This document shows positions 1 to 8,178 of a stretch of 25,150 bases of DNA, piece after piece. This DNA comes from Coemansia sp. RSA 922 (Eukaryota > Kickxellomycota > Kickxellomycetes > Kickxellales > Kickxellaceae), in assembly GCA_027577415.1 (NCBI GenBank), contig JANBQS010000236.1:1-25150 (forward strand), written 5' to 3'. A program made the translations under genes and the position numbers. The notes beneath the pieces are model-generated. The model did not search any database and was not told the DNA's origin. It worked only from the letters and a program-made list of their open reading frames with translations. Numbering within the stretch: the stretch's first letter is position 1; each line of letters begins with the position of its first letter.

Positions 1-1
1 A

Positions 2-91
2 GTTGCATTTGGGTTGAACAATGCGGCACGCATTGCCATCTCTGAACGGCGACTGTTGTTGTTTGACATTTCTGTCGGAAAAATAAATTAG
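2..91 (+). CDS. 3' end of an unidentified gene entering from the left (partial)
   Basis: Frame 2 is open from the window edge to a TAG at 89-91 and gives 29 residues with ordinary protein composition (FGLNNAARIAISERRLLLFD in the middle). The DNA right after it turns AT-rich and low in complexity, as expected at a gene end. There is too little sequence to name a family, and a chance frame of this length is possible. Confidence 0.35.
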   Translation, partial: VAFGLNNAARIAISERRLLLFDISVGKIN

Positions 92-955
92 AAAGATGAG
101 TAAGTAATAGTGTATAAAAAAAAATAATAGGGTTTTTTGAAAGTCAGGAAAAAAGGAAAGGGACAGATCTATTAATACACCCCATCTGGCCCCATGCCAA
201 ATATTCCATGGGAAATATCTACTGCTAAACACACACCCCGCAACAGTGCCTAGCTAGATTCTATATTAAGCCCAGAACCTCAAGAAAAAAAAAGGTCAAA
301 ATACCAACATGATCTTGTTCCAGCCACAAAGGACCTGAACAATAGGAGCCATTGTGATTTTTCTTGGACATGGTGACGTCAGAAGGTACAAAGAGTATCT
401 TTTTTCGAGCGATGCGTACCATCAGTCTTCAAGCCAGGTAAAAAACAATTCAACCGGTTCCAAAGTGGGGGGTTTTCACTCCCTTTGTGATTTGGTAGAT
501 CTATTTTCTGCAGCACTTCTAACTAGAATATAAGATACTGCTCTTTCACTCTGGTTGTTGAGTGATAATTCGGATACCTCGTGGTGAGGAGAAAAAAAAA
601 AGTTGAGGTAGGTCTTTCTGTTTATCAATAGTTTTATTATTAGTGAGAGTGGTATTTCCGAGCGCAGCAATCGTTCTTTTTCTAGTCAACCCGCCACTTT
701 CATTGAGAGCAACATTGGGGAGGGGGGAAGTGTGGCTCGTTAAAAATCATTTAAAAAAATTTTATTGCTGCGCGTGTGGGAGGGAAGGTGGGAGCATGAA
801 TATAAAAGAGCGATTGTGTCGATATTCTCCAGATATTCTCCGCAATTACAAAACCCCTTTTTTTTCTCTCTCCAAAGTCCAGTCCCAAAAAAGGAACTTT
901 TTTTTTTTCTTCTTTTTTTCTATTCTTCTTTCTATCTCTTCTTTTCTTCTTCGTA
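92..955 (+). promoter_or_regulatory. Intergenic region and putative promoter of the ATPase-like gene
   Basis: No convincing gene is seen here; the short ORFs are low-complexity Lys/Phe-rich artefacts of A and T runs. A consensus CRE/ATF-type site TGACGTCA lies at 374-381. From about 855 to 955 the + strand is almost pure T and C, ending 1-2 bases before the ATG at 956. Similar pyrimidine tracts precede the starts at 10166, 11701 and 14577, so this looks like a general promoter or 5' leader feature of this genome. Confidence 0.45.
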
Positions 956-3900
956 ATGGAGATCCAAGTGGCTGAGTCACAGCCACCTGCGGGGTTGCCA
1001 GTAAAGTTTGTACAGCATGCACAGCAAAGCCGCACAAACCTGCAGCTAGCAGCCGAATTCCGTACGCTCAGTATCCAACTAAGCGAAGGTGACGAGCGAC
1101 GCAGCCAAAGACTACAGAACGTACAAGGGTTTCTCAAATCGCCACGGTGGCGCGAGCTATTTAACGAGATTATTCCCCTGCGTTCTGCCTACCAACAACG
1201 ATGGACCGACGAACAACAACGCAGCGTGGCGCTCACCAAGATAGCTGAACACCTGCGCTCCACCACACACCACATAGAGACAGTAAACGACACCTATGTT
1301 AAATTTAATACGTCGCCCACTCTAGGTCTAGAAGCCGAGGCCGTGAAGCGGCGAGTGGGTCGCGATGGGCTTAATGTCGTGAGTGCGAGACCTCGTCTGG
1401 TGGCATTGAAACTAGTTAGTTGGTTTTTCGGTGGGTTCAACCGGTTTCTTTGGGTCTCGATGATCGCCTTTTGGCTCTGCTGGCAACCCATTGGCAATCC
1501 ACCGCAGACTGGTAACTTGGCTCTAGCCATTGTCATTCTCTTTGTCATCTGTCTGCAAGCTCTTTTCAGTGCTTGGCAAGAATGGATTACGTCGCGCGCA
1601 CTCGATTCCATTACTAATATGCTGCCCGCAGAGTGTACAGTATTACGTGATGGCCAGCAGCAAAAAGTCGCGGGCGTTCAGTTGGTAGCCGGTGATATTG
1701 TCACTCTGAGAGCGGGCGACCGCGTGCCGGCAGATATGCGTCTCGTATCGGTGTCTCTGGACCTATTGCTGGACCGGTCAGCATTGACAGGCGCGGCTAA
1801 CCCAACGATCGGCACAGTCAACTACACTAACGAGAACTATCTGGAGACTCGTAATATGGCCATGATGGGCGCCAACGTCACTCAGGGCCAATGCACCGGC
1901 GTCGTAGTGGCGACCGGCGACCGCTCCGTCTTGGGCCGTGTCACGCAGCTGACATTGCGCAAAAAGGCAGCTCGCACTATCCTGCAAATCGAAGTCCACC
2001 GCTTAGTCAACGGCCTAACCACCGTGTCACTCGTTGTCGGCGCCCTGTTCATCCTTCTGTGGGCTGTGTGGCTGCGTACGTCGTACCCAGGCTTTATGTC
2101 GGTTTCTGATGCGCTGGCTAACGGATTCGGCGTGCTAGTTACTTTTGTTCCTGGGTCACTGCCGATCTCTTTGACGTTGGCTCTGACGGCTATTGCGAAG
2201 CGTATGCAGCGGCACAACGTGCTTATTAAGAATCTGACGACAGTGGAGACTCTGGGCACAGTCAACGTTATTTGCTGCGAGAAGACTGGCACGCTTACGC
2301 AGCGAAACATGGCGGTTACGCATATTGCCTACGCTGACCAGGAGTGTTTGGCTGCGCGGCTGATGGGCGGCCCAGTAGCCGCAGCCCGATTGTACGAGAC
2401 TGCAGCACTGTGCAACGATGCTGTCTTTGATCCCGAGACTGCCCATTTATTGCCGGCTGAGCGCACAGTATCGGGTGACGCTACCGATTGCGCGCTATTG
2501 CGGCTGGCAGCCGAGATCCATTCGCCGGCCTCTGACGTCGTCAGACTGCTGACTATTCCGTTCAACTTGCGTCGTCGCTACATGCTGACCGTGTGCAAGC
2601 AGCCGGGCGGCCAGCCGTATGTGCTGATAAAGGGCGCGCCCGAGACTTTGTTTAACTGGTGTACGCTGGCGCAGACGGCTGACGGCACTTTGGTTTCCTT
2701 TGACGCTGCGCTGCGTACTCGTATGGAAAACACGCAGGCCCGCTGGGCTGAAGAAAGCGGCTGTCGCGCATTGCTTCTTTGTCGTCGCGAGTTCCCACCC
2801 GAAAATAACCCGCTGACCGGGCTTGAGGACAACCCAGCGCAAATGTACACGGTGGCTACGCAGAGTCTCTCCGATCTTTGCATTGTCGGCCTTGTGGGTA
2901 TGGTCGACCCACCGCGTACAGAGATCCCGTCTGTGGTAGATACCTTTAGGGGCGCTGGTATCCGTGTCTTCATGGTTACTGGCGATTACGCGCCGACTGC
3001 TGCCTTTGTCGCTCGTCAGTGTCGTATTATCACAGGCTCTATTATCGACTCTATCGAGGACGCACTTTATCGCGCCCAGAATAACCTTAGAAAGCCGGTA
3101 GTCGACGAAAAGCCACTCAGTAGGTTTGCCAGCCGACTAAGTAACTTTGGTAGCCAGGGTACTCCACAAGAGGATCTATGTAAATGTCGCTCGGTGCCTG
3201 CGTCTTTGGCCCTGGCGCGTGAAGAGTCTCTGGCGGAGACTGCTGTTGGCTGTCGACACTCGTTGGTTGTCTCTGGGCCTGATTTGGAGGGCTTGCGGGC
3301 GGAGCATTGGGACGCTATATGTTCCTATGAGGAAATAGTGTTTGCACGTATCAGACCTGACCAAAAACTACAAATCGTCGAAGAACTCACTGCACGGTCA
3401 AACTACGTGGCTGTGACTGGCGACGATGTCAACGACTTGCCCGCTATGCGCGCTGCTCACGTCGGTGTTGCCATGGGTAATGGCTCGGAGGTCGCGAAGG
3501 AGGTCGCGGATATGGTATTGTTGGATAATAATTTTTCGTCTATCGTAACGGCTATCGAGTGTGGACGTTTGGTATTCGCCAACCTCAAAAAGGTCATCAT
3601 GTACCTACTGCCTATGACCAACTTGAGCGAAATCGTTCCCTCCATGTTCAACGTCGTCCTTGGTCTGCCTATCCCACTCTCAACGTTTTTGATGCTGGTC
3701 ATCAATACTATTACTGACGTCTGGGCCTCGACTATGCTTATACACGAGGAGCCCGAGCACGATATTCTTTTACACCCACCGCGTGACCCCCAAAAGGAAA
3801 GTCTGGTCGATTTGAAGTTTTTCATACAAGCCTACGGTTTTATCGGCGTTATCGAGACTGTCACTGGACATTTCATGTTCTTTCTCTCTATTTACTTGCA

Positions 3901-4333
3901 GTCTGGTATTGGTCCATCGAGTATCTTTATGGCGTTTAACCGCTGGTCTGACGGATACATGGGTTACTCAAAGGCGCAGTTGGCTGAGTTTGTTTGTGTC
4001 GCCGGGAGTGTGCATTTCATGGCTCTTGTCATTATGCAATGGGGTAATATGTTTGCTGCTCGTACGAGGACCCTGAGTATTGTTCAGCAAAACCCGTTGT
4101 GGGGACCCAAGTGTAACCCGCTGTTGCTGGTGGCTATTCCGATATCGGTGGCGGTGGCCCTGTTTGTTAACGAAATACCCTGGTTTAACGAGGTTTTCTT
4201 GACTGGGAGAATCCCTGTCGAGTTTTTCTTTTTGCCTATTCCCTTTGCTGTCTTTTTGGTTGCTGCAGAAGAAGCTAGGAAATACGTGGTTAGGAGGTAT
4301 CCTAATTCAGTCGTCGCCACTTTAGCTTGGTAG
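956..4333 (+). CDS. Type IIC (Na,K-ATPase-like) P-type ATPase with degraded catalytic motifs; probable pseudo-pump
   Basis: 1125 residues in one exon. The fold is clearly that of the alpha subunit: N-terminal RTLSIQLSE, M1-M2 at about 155-205, actuator domain, M3-M4 at about 350-430, nucleotide-binding KGAPE (559-563), DPPR (651-654), VTGD (674-677), and M5-M10 from about 880 with NLSEIVP (889-895) and TITDVW. In active pumps the phosphorylated residue is Asp in DKTGT; here it is Glu442 (CCEKTGTLT). TGES reads TGAA (278-281), so the dephosphorylation Glu is Ala280. PEGL in M4 reads PGSL (399-402). GDGVND reads GDDVND (822-827). The first of the two M6 ion-site Asp is Asn917; the second (Asp921) and the M5 Glu892 remain. 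Nucleotide-binding residues are kept while phosphoenzyme chemistry should be lost. The intact frame over 1125 codons argues for a retained non-pumping role rather than a fresh pseudogene. Confidence 0.93.
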   Translation: MEIQVAESQPPAGLPVKFVQHAQQSRTNLQLAAEFRTLSIQLSEGDERRSQRLQNVQGFLKSPRWRELFNEIIPLRSAYQQRWTDEQQRSVALTKIAEHLRSTTHHIETVNDTYVKFNTSPTLGLEAEAVKRRVGRDGLNVVSARPRLVALKLVSWFFGGFNRFLWVSMIAFWLCWQPIGNPPQTGNLALAIVILFVICLQALFSAWQEWITSRALDSITNMLPAECTVLRDGQQQKVAGVQLVAGDIVTLRAGDRVPADMRLVSVSLDLLLDRSALTGAANPTIGTVNYTNENYLETRNMAMMGANVTQGQCTGVVVATGDRSVLGRVTQLTLRKKAARTILQIEVHRLVNGLTTVSLVVGALFILLWAVWLRTSYPGFMSVSDALANGFGVLVTFVPGSLPISLTLALTAIAKRMQRHNVLIKNLTTVETLGTVNVICCEKTGTLTQRNMAVTHIAYADQECLAARLMGGPVAAARLYETAALCNDAVFDPETAHLLPAERTVSGDATDCALLRLAAEIHSPASDVVRLLTIPFNLRRRYMLTVCKQPGGQPYVLIKGAPETLFNWCTLAQTADGTLVSFDAALRTRMENTQARWAEESGCRALLLCRREFPPENNPLTGLEDNPAQMYTVATQSLSDLCIVGLVGMVDPPRTEIPSVVDTFRGAGIRVFMVTGDYAPTAAFVARQCRIITGSIIDSIEDALYRAQNNLRKPVVDEKPLSRFASRLSNFGSQGTPQEDLCKCRSVPASLALAREESLAETAVGCRHSLVVSGPDLEGLRAEHWDAICSYEEIVFARIRPDQKLQIVEELTARSNYVAVTGDDVNDLPAMRAAHVGVAMGNGSEVAKEVADMVLLDNNFSSIVTAIECGRLVFANLKKVIMYLLPMTNLSEIVPSMFNVVLGLPIPLSTFLMLVINTITDVWASTMLIHEEPEHDILLHPPRDPQKESLVDLKFFIQAYGFIGVIETVTGHFMFFLSIYLQSGIGPSSIFMAFNRWSDGYMGYSKAQLAEFVCVAGSVHFMALVIMQWGNMFAARTRTLSIVQQNPLWGPKCNPLLLVAIPISVAVALFVNEIPWFNEVFLTGRIPVEFFFLPIPFAVFLVAAEEARKYVVRRYPNSVVATLAW

Positions 4334-4529
4334 AAGATATATATTGTATATGAAATGTAAGAAGACATACTACTGTTATTATTCTTTTTCTGTGGAGTGT
4401 TTTAGAAACGTCTGTATCTGGGCGGCAAAAAAAAAAAATTAACTTGATGATATTTAGTATGCCATACACTTGGATTTTTGGTACTACTGGTTGCTTGTTA
4501 GATGCATATTATACCGCTATTTAAGAATC

Positions 4530-4868
4530 TCATTCGTTGAGGTATTGCTGTTCGAGTTCATCTAAGCAATCTTTAATTTCTTTCATATACCTATCCCTAC
4601 TGCGGTACTTGAGTGTTACCACCTTAAAGCCATTGCCTAGGTTTTCCTCAGTGAGCTCCCTATTACCGTCATCTCCAGTGAAAAAAAGAAAGGCACAATT
4701 CGGCCTTGTCTGGATAAGATTAATCTGCTCATCGGTCGCCTCAATGCCTATACGTGCAACCTTTGGAAGCAGTGCCTTAAATATTACGTACTTTTGCCAT
4801 GTTGAACCATCTATATACTTCTGGAGTGTATCTATGCAATTAAAAACATGTAAATACATCAATGTCAT
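4530..4868 (-). CDS. Small alpha/beta protein, array paralogue A (unknown family)
   Basis: 112 residues, ATG at 4868, TGA stop. I do not recognise the family. Apparent order: helix (about 11-20), strand KYVIF (26-30), helix (44-53), strand ending FFTG (62-65), strand FKVVTL (81-86), and a charged C-terminal helix (91-110). Phe30 of the KxVIF strand and Thr64 of the TG turn are 34 residues apart, the same spacing as in the three paralogues at 5888-6241, 7067-7396 and 8179-8526. There is no signal peptide, membrane segment or cysteine pattern, so a soluble intracellular protein is likely. It is the leftmost copy, tail to tail with the ATPase-like gene. Codons are more A/T-rich than in the neighbouring ATPase. 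Confidence 0.72.
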   Translation of the reverse strand: MTLMYLHVFNCIDTLQKYIDGSTWQKYVIFKALLPKVARIGIEATDEQINLIQTRPNCAFLFFTGDDGNRELTEENLGNGFKVVTLKYRSRDRYMKEIKDCLDELEQQYLNE

Positions 4869-4986
4869 TTTTTATTTGCTAATTCGGTTAGAAATCTTCT
4901 AGTTTTGGCAGTAAATATATAAATGGATGAGAATAATGAGTTTGGGAGAATGTGGGGGAAAAAAGAGACGCCCGTTTTTTCTCTCC

Positions 4987-4994
4987 TTTTATAG
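4987..4994 (-). promoter_or_regulatory. TATA box of paralogue A
   Basis: CTATAAAA on the minus strand, 119 bp upstream of the ATG at 4868. Identical octamers occur 121 bp upstream of paralogue B and 126 bp upstream of paralogue D. Confidence 0.6.
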
Positions 4995-5404
4995 CGTATG
5001 CAGGGAAGAAATGCCGAAGAATATTTTTCTCTTATGACGCAGGAGAGAATATTTTTGGGCAAGTGGCTTTGATTTGAATGTCTCCACGCTTGGGGGTTTT
5101 CTTTTACCTCTTTCAGAAGAACTGCCATATTTATTTTGAGGACTTTGTCCTGACATGACATCATACTCTATTAGTAAAAAAAAACAGATTGGTGCCCAAC
5201 CACTTACGCACGTTCCCATCGTCATTGGCTTGTGAGCTTTGCAAGAACACAAATTGCGAGACTTGCTCGTTAATTGCTTGTTGGGGGACAGAGCTTCAAA
5301 GGTGGGAATGTGAAAGGTGAAAAGCAACAAAATATTTTTTTGGGCACACAGCACGTGTTGCTGCACACAACCAACCGCCAAAAGAAAAAAAATGTCTCCA
5401 TGAT

Positions 5405-5436
5405 TTCAAAGAGGCAATTTGAGGGCAGGGCTTTCC
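5405..5436. repeat. Conserved 32-bp upstream box, copy A
   Basis: Begins TTCAAAGAGGCAATT and ends in CTTTCC. The same box is at 6771-6802 and, more diverged, at 7728-7758 and 8992-9023, each time upstream of one member of the small-protein array (537 bp from this ATG). Confidence 0.6.
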
Positions 5437-5570
5437 GTTTCGCATTCAACTGTGTCCAACTCACTTCCAATGACATCATTTTCGTCCCTTTCCTAAAGTA
5501 CAAAGCCCCCTTTCTTTACCTGTTGTTGAAAAAAAATGGATTCTTGCTGCAGATTCAGAGAAAGTAAGGT

Positions 5571-5887
5571 TCAAACACAAGCCAACTGAATGTTGGCTAG
5601 TGCAACTGAGCTGTGGGGCATAGCTGAGACTTTATTCTCTGTATAGCTTAGTAAAGTGTTTTATTTAAGCAGGTATTCATTAAGCAATAAAGGCGAAAAT
5701 AAAGAAAAACTACTGGTGTACCTCTACCAAGAGAATGCATTGACAATGCCTTCCTGCTGTGGCTATAAAACTAGCAACTATACTAACAACTAGTATAGTT
5801 AAGGGGTAGGCCGTGCCGAATGGACCTGGCACTTGGCTTGGAGCACACCGTATTTCATGAGAATCAAGCGCTCAATTCGTTATATAT
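5571..5887. other. 3' flank of paralogue B; no gene seen
   Basis: AT-rich spacer between the upstream region of paralogue A and the stop codon of paralogue B. The only structure noted is an 8-bp inverted repeat AACTATAC/GTATAGTT (5776-5783 and 5793-5800) with a 9-nt loop. Confidence 0.4.
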
Positions 5888-6241
5888 TCACTCTTGGTAC
5901 TCAGCAGAACTATAGACGTAAACATCTTTTTCTACAATTGCTAGCTTTTCCTCTATTTCTTTGACGGCGGCATCAACAGTTGTAGAAGCCACGCCCACCA
6001 AACAGTAATTGAACTTAGCATCCCCCATGTTTACTTTTACAGGTGCCTCTCCCGTGTAAATAACATAGGTACATTTTGGGAGTAAAGATATGTTTAGTAG
6101 TTGCTCGGCAAAAATGGTAACATCAAGATCATTATTGCCAAATTTGGGTGCAATAAAAATCACACACTTTTTACAGTTAGTCGTAGCCACGCATTCTTTC
6201 AGGTCGCTGACAGTATCGAAGATAGGTAGTCCGTATACCAT
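5888..6241 (-). CDS. Small alpha/beta protein, array paralogue B (unknown family)
   Basis: 117 residues, ATG at 6241, TGA stop. Same layout as the other array members: helix (10-19), strand KCVIFI (25-30), helix (41-52), strand YVIYTG (59-64), strand YCLVGV (79-84), then helix AAVKEIEEKL (91-100) and a short polar tail rich in Tyr, Val and Ser. Phe29 to Thr63 is again 34 residues. It is the copy most similar in its upstream DNA to paralogue A, yet the proteins share only scattered residues. No catalytic motif is evident and I do not assign a function. A thioredoxin-like or Rossmann-like small fold would fit the strand/helix order, but that is a guess. Confidence 0.72.
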   Translation of the reverse strand: MVYGLPIFDTVSDLKECVATTNCKKCVIFIAPKFGNNDLDVTIFAEQLLNISLLPKCTYVIYTGEAPVKVNMGDAKFNYCLVGVASTTVDAAVKEIEEKLAIVEKDVYVYSSAEYQE

Positions 6242-6361
6242 TGTCCGTTAAAACAGTTTACAATATTTTTCAAAAGAAAATAATTATACCAGTGTGAGGA
6301 ATAGAATACTGAGTTGGCAAGATGAAGGAGAAAAAAGGTGGGCGCCTGGATTACCTCGTCT

Positions 6362-6369
6362 TTTTATAG
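6362..6369 (-). promoter_or_regulatory. TATA box of paralogue B
   Basis: CTATAAAA on the minus strand, 121 bp upstream of the ATG at 6241; spacing and sequence match paralogues A and D. Confidence 0.6.
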
Positions 6370-6770
6370 CTCTGGCCCTGGAAAAAATAGTGGGAATGTT
6401 TCCCACTTTCGAAGCAGGAGGGGCAAAAAAAAGTGGAAGAGGGGTGTAGACCATGACGCTTCCGCAGTTGAGTTTTTGCTTTTGCCTCTTTTAAAGGAAT
6501 TTTGCAATCTATTTAGAGACTTTAGTTTAGTGGTATGACATCATATTATTTTAGTATAGTAGTTTGGCATCCAACCATACATGCACGTTTCCATTGTCAC
6601 TGGCTGCTGACCTTTCAAGAACACAGGTTGCGAGACGCAAATAAATTGTTTTTAGAGCAATGTTTTTTAAAAATCCCCCTTTTTAGAGAGGCAAAAGCTG
6701 TAAATTCCCACAAAAAATATTTAGGCGGAGAGTACGGATTTCTGCACACACCAAGCGCCAAAGCAAATTT

Positions 6771-6802
6771 TTCAAAGAGGCAATTAGAGGACAAAGCCTT
6801 CC
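6771..6802. repeat. Conserved 32-bp upstream box, copy B
   Basis: Begins TTCAAAGAGGCAATT and continues with AGAGGACAAAGCC; 530 bp upstream of the ATG at 6241. Confidence 0.6.
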
Positions 6803-7066
6803 TTTTTGCACTCAACCAAGCCCACAAACCTCCAATGACATCATACTTCTCTTTCAAAAAAAAAATCCATTTTTTTTCAACAGAGTACTCTATGGCAATG
6901 TCTTCTTATTTTGCTGCGAGCTTGAAAGTAAACTAACTAGTCGCTTGAAATAACAAACTATAGTAGAGCTTCTAATGCAACATAAACGTTGCCTTTGCTA
7001 ATATTTGTTGTGCTCAACAACACACTCCATTGCTAGCGGTGAAAATGTGAGCACCCGTCCTTACTC

Positions 7067-7396
7067 CTAGTTCGTATTAATCTCTAGCTGAGAAAGTGAC
7101 TCTTTCAAGAACTTGATGATGCCCTCTATAGTCGTGAGTTTCTGGAGGTCGACTACAGCCGTTGCAGTATCTGTATTGTCCAAATTGTCATGCTTGAGCG
7201 AATTGACCCAACTAACCAAGCCTTCTATTGGACCAGAATAGGCTACATAGTTGCACCTTGCCGATAGCAACATGTTATATAGGCCATCCATTTCCAAGGC
7301 ATTATTTATAGACCCACCCTCCAGCCCAGTATTTATAAATACGACGCACATTTTAAAGAGTGTAGCTTTTAGATGCTTCTCGAGTTTCTCTAACAT
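7067..7396 (-). CDS. Small alpha/beta protein, array paralogue C, N-terminally shortened (unknown family)
   Basis: 109 residues from the ATG at 7396, TAG stop. Strand KMCVVFI (15-21), strand YVAYSG (50-55), strand TATAVVDL (77-84) and a C-terminal helix (89-105) match the array pattern, and Phe20 to Ser54 is 34 residues as in the others. Phe lies at residue 28-30 in the other three copies but at 20 here. Eight codons upstream in the same frame is another ATG (7418-7420), followed at its fifth codon by TGA (7406-7408). Using that ATG would put the Phe at position 28. So this copy has probably lost its original first eight residues by a nonsense change and now starts at an internal Met, or it is an early pseudogene. 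The rest of the frame is open. Confidence 0.65.
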   Translation of the reverse strand: MLEKLEKHLKATLFKMCVVFINTGLEGGSINNALEMDGLYNMLLSARCNYVAYSGPIEGLVSWVNSLKHDNLDNTDTATAVVDLQKLTTIEGIIKFLKESLSQLEINTN

Positions 7397-7530
7397 GTTA
7401 ATAAATCAGCAGAGGTCCATTGGTTCGTTGTAAGCACGGGAAACAAGTCTGATGCAGGGTGTGGTAATATAATTGAGATGATGAAAAATAAAGAAAAAGA
7501 GAATAAGAGAGCACCAGCTTTTCCTTTCTT

Positions 7531-7537
7531 TCTATAG
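7531..7537 (-). promoter_or_regulatory. TATA-like element of paralogue C
   Basis: CTATAGA on the minus strand, 111 bp from the upstream ATG at 7420 and 135 bp from the ATG at 7396. It is a weaker match than the CTATAAAA octamers of the other three copies. Confidence 0.4.
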
Positions 7538-7727
7538 AACCATTTGGTGAGAGGAAGGCGAGTTTTTTTTTAAAGGATTGTAAAAAAGGATGAGACATCA
7601 GCCAGACGCACTTACCTCAATGCTCTTTGCCGCTAATTTTTAAAAAGACTGCCCCATTCTCCCCAACCGCTCTGCCTGCTCAATGAATAGTTCTAAAAAA
7701 TGTTTACAAGCTGAAAGGTGTGTTTTC

Positions 7728-7758
7728 TTAAGAGAGGAATTTGATAGACAAAGCCTAC
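7728..7758. repeat. Conserved upstream box, diverged copy C
   Basis: Reads TTAAGAGAGGAATTTGATAG and then ACAAAGCC; best matched to the copy at 6771-6802. 332 bp upstream of the ATG at 7396. Confidence 0.45.
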
Positions 7759-7860
7759 CCACTTTAAATACATGTAGCCTCAGTCTGGCGCTTACCACCT
7801 GAAGAGGCCTCAAGAGTGAGATAGGACCTGAATTGACTCTTTCTTGAACTTGGTACGCGG

Positions 7861-8178
7861 AGAGGACACAAAAAAGCATATGTCATCTTCACACAACAGC
7901 AGAGGTTTATAGTACACTCTTTTTTTTCTGGTTTGGATTATAATATTAAAGTACCACCATGCAAGCTCCTTTGCTATATAATTGTCTGTCATATTCTAGT
8001 CATTGTGTATTTTTCAAGGTGGATGGTTATTTATTTTTGCAAAATTTACTTTGAACACTGTCAACTAAAGCTAGTATAATACTAGGATGCCTTTGCTTGC
8101 ATATAATATGTAAAATACTAATGGCTGAGTTTTGCAAGTATGTTCTTAGCCAGATCTTAGCTTCCATATGCTACTCTT
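7861..8178. other. Spacer 3' of paralogue D; no gene seen
   Basis: AT-rich spacer between the upstream region of paralogue C and the stop of paralogue D. A short minus-strand ORF crosses its start, but it has no array motif and lies partly in regulatory sequence. Confidence 0.4.

Larger units (their letters stand above)
4869..5570 (-). promoter_or_regulatory. Conserved upstream regulatory region of paralogue A
   Basis: This roughly 0.7 kb region aligns by eye along most of its length with the region upstream of paralogue B (6242-6945), and in part with those of C and D. Shared blocks in order away from the gene: CTATAAAA on the minus strand (4987-4994); a CTCTTT-rich block around 5107-5116; TGACATCAT (5156-5164); a block with CATCGTCATTGG (5217-5228) followed by GAACACA and TTGCGAGAC; TTCAAAGAGGCAATT (from 5405); and CCAATGACATCAT (about 5467-5479). 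The small ORFs inside have no ATG-consistent conserved frame among the copies, so regulatory DNA is preferred to a hidden gene. Confidence 0.6.
6242..6945 (-). promoter_or_regulatory. Conserved upstream regulatory region of paralogue B
   Basis: Matches the region upstream of paralogue A block by block: CTATAAAA (6362-6369, minus strand), a GCTTTTGCCTCTTTTAAAGG block (about 6477-6500), TGACATCAT (6536-6544), CATTGTCACTGG (about 6592-6603) with GAACACA and TTGCGAGACGC after it, TTCAAAGAGGCAATT (from 6771) and CCAATGACATCAT (about 6832-6844). The two TGACATCAT sites are 300 bp apart here and 315 bp apart upstream of paralogue A. Confidence 0.6.
7397..7860 (-). promoter_or_regulatory. Upstream region of paralogue C, diverged version of the array module
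   Basis: Shorter and less similar than the other upstream regions, but still recognisable: CTATAGA on the minus strand (7531-7537), a TTTAAAGGATTGTAAA block (about 7567-7584) like the TTTAAAGGAATTTTGCAA block of paralogue B, GAGACATCAG (about 7592-7601) where B has TATGACATCAT, and the AAGAGAGGAATTTGATAGACAAAGCC box (from 7728). No independent gene is supported here. Confidence 0.45.

Noticed and set aside
643..1137. Overlapping ORFs of 110 and 128 codons with Lys- or Phe-rich stretches.
   Set aside because: They run through homopolymer and pyrimidine tracts and, for one, antisense to the start of the ATPase-like gene; no protein-like sequence.
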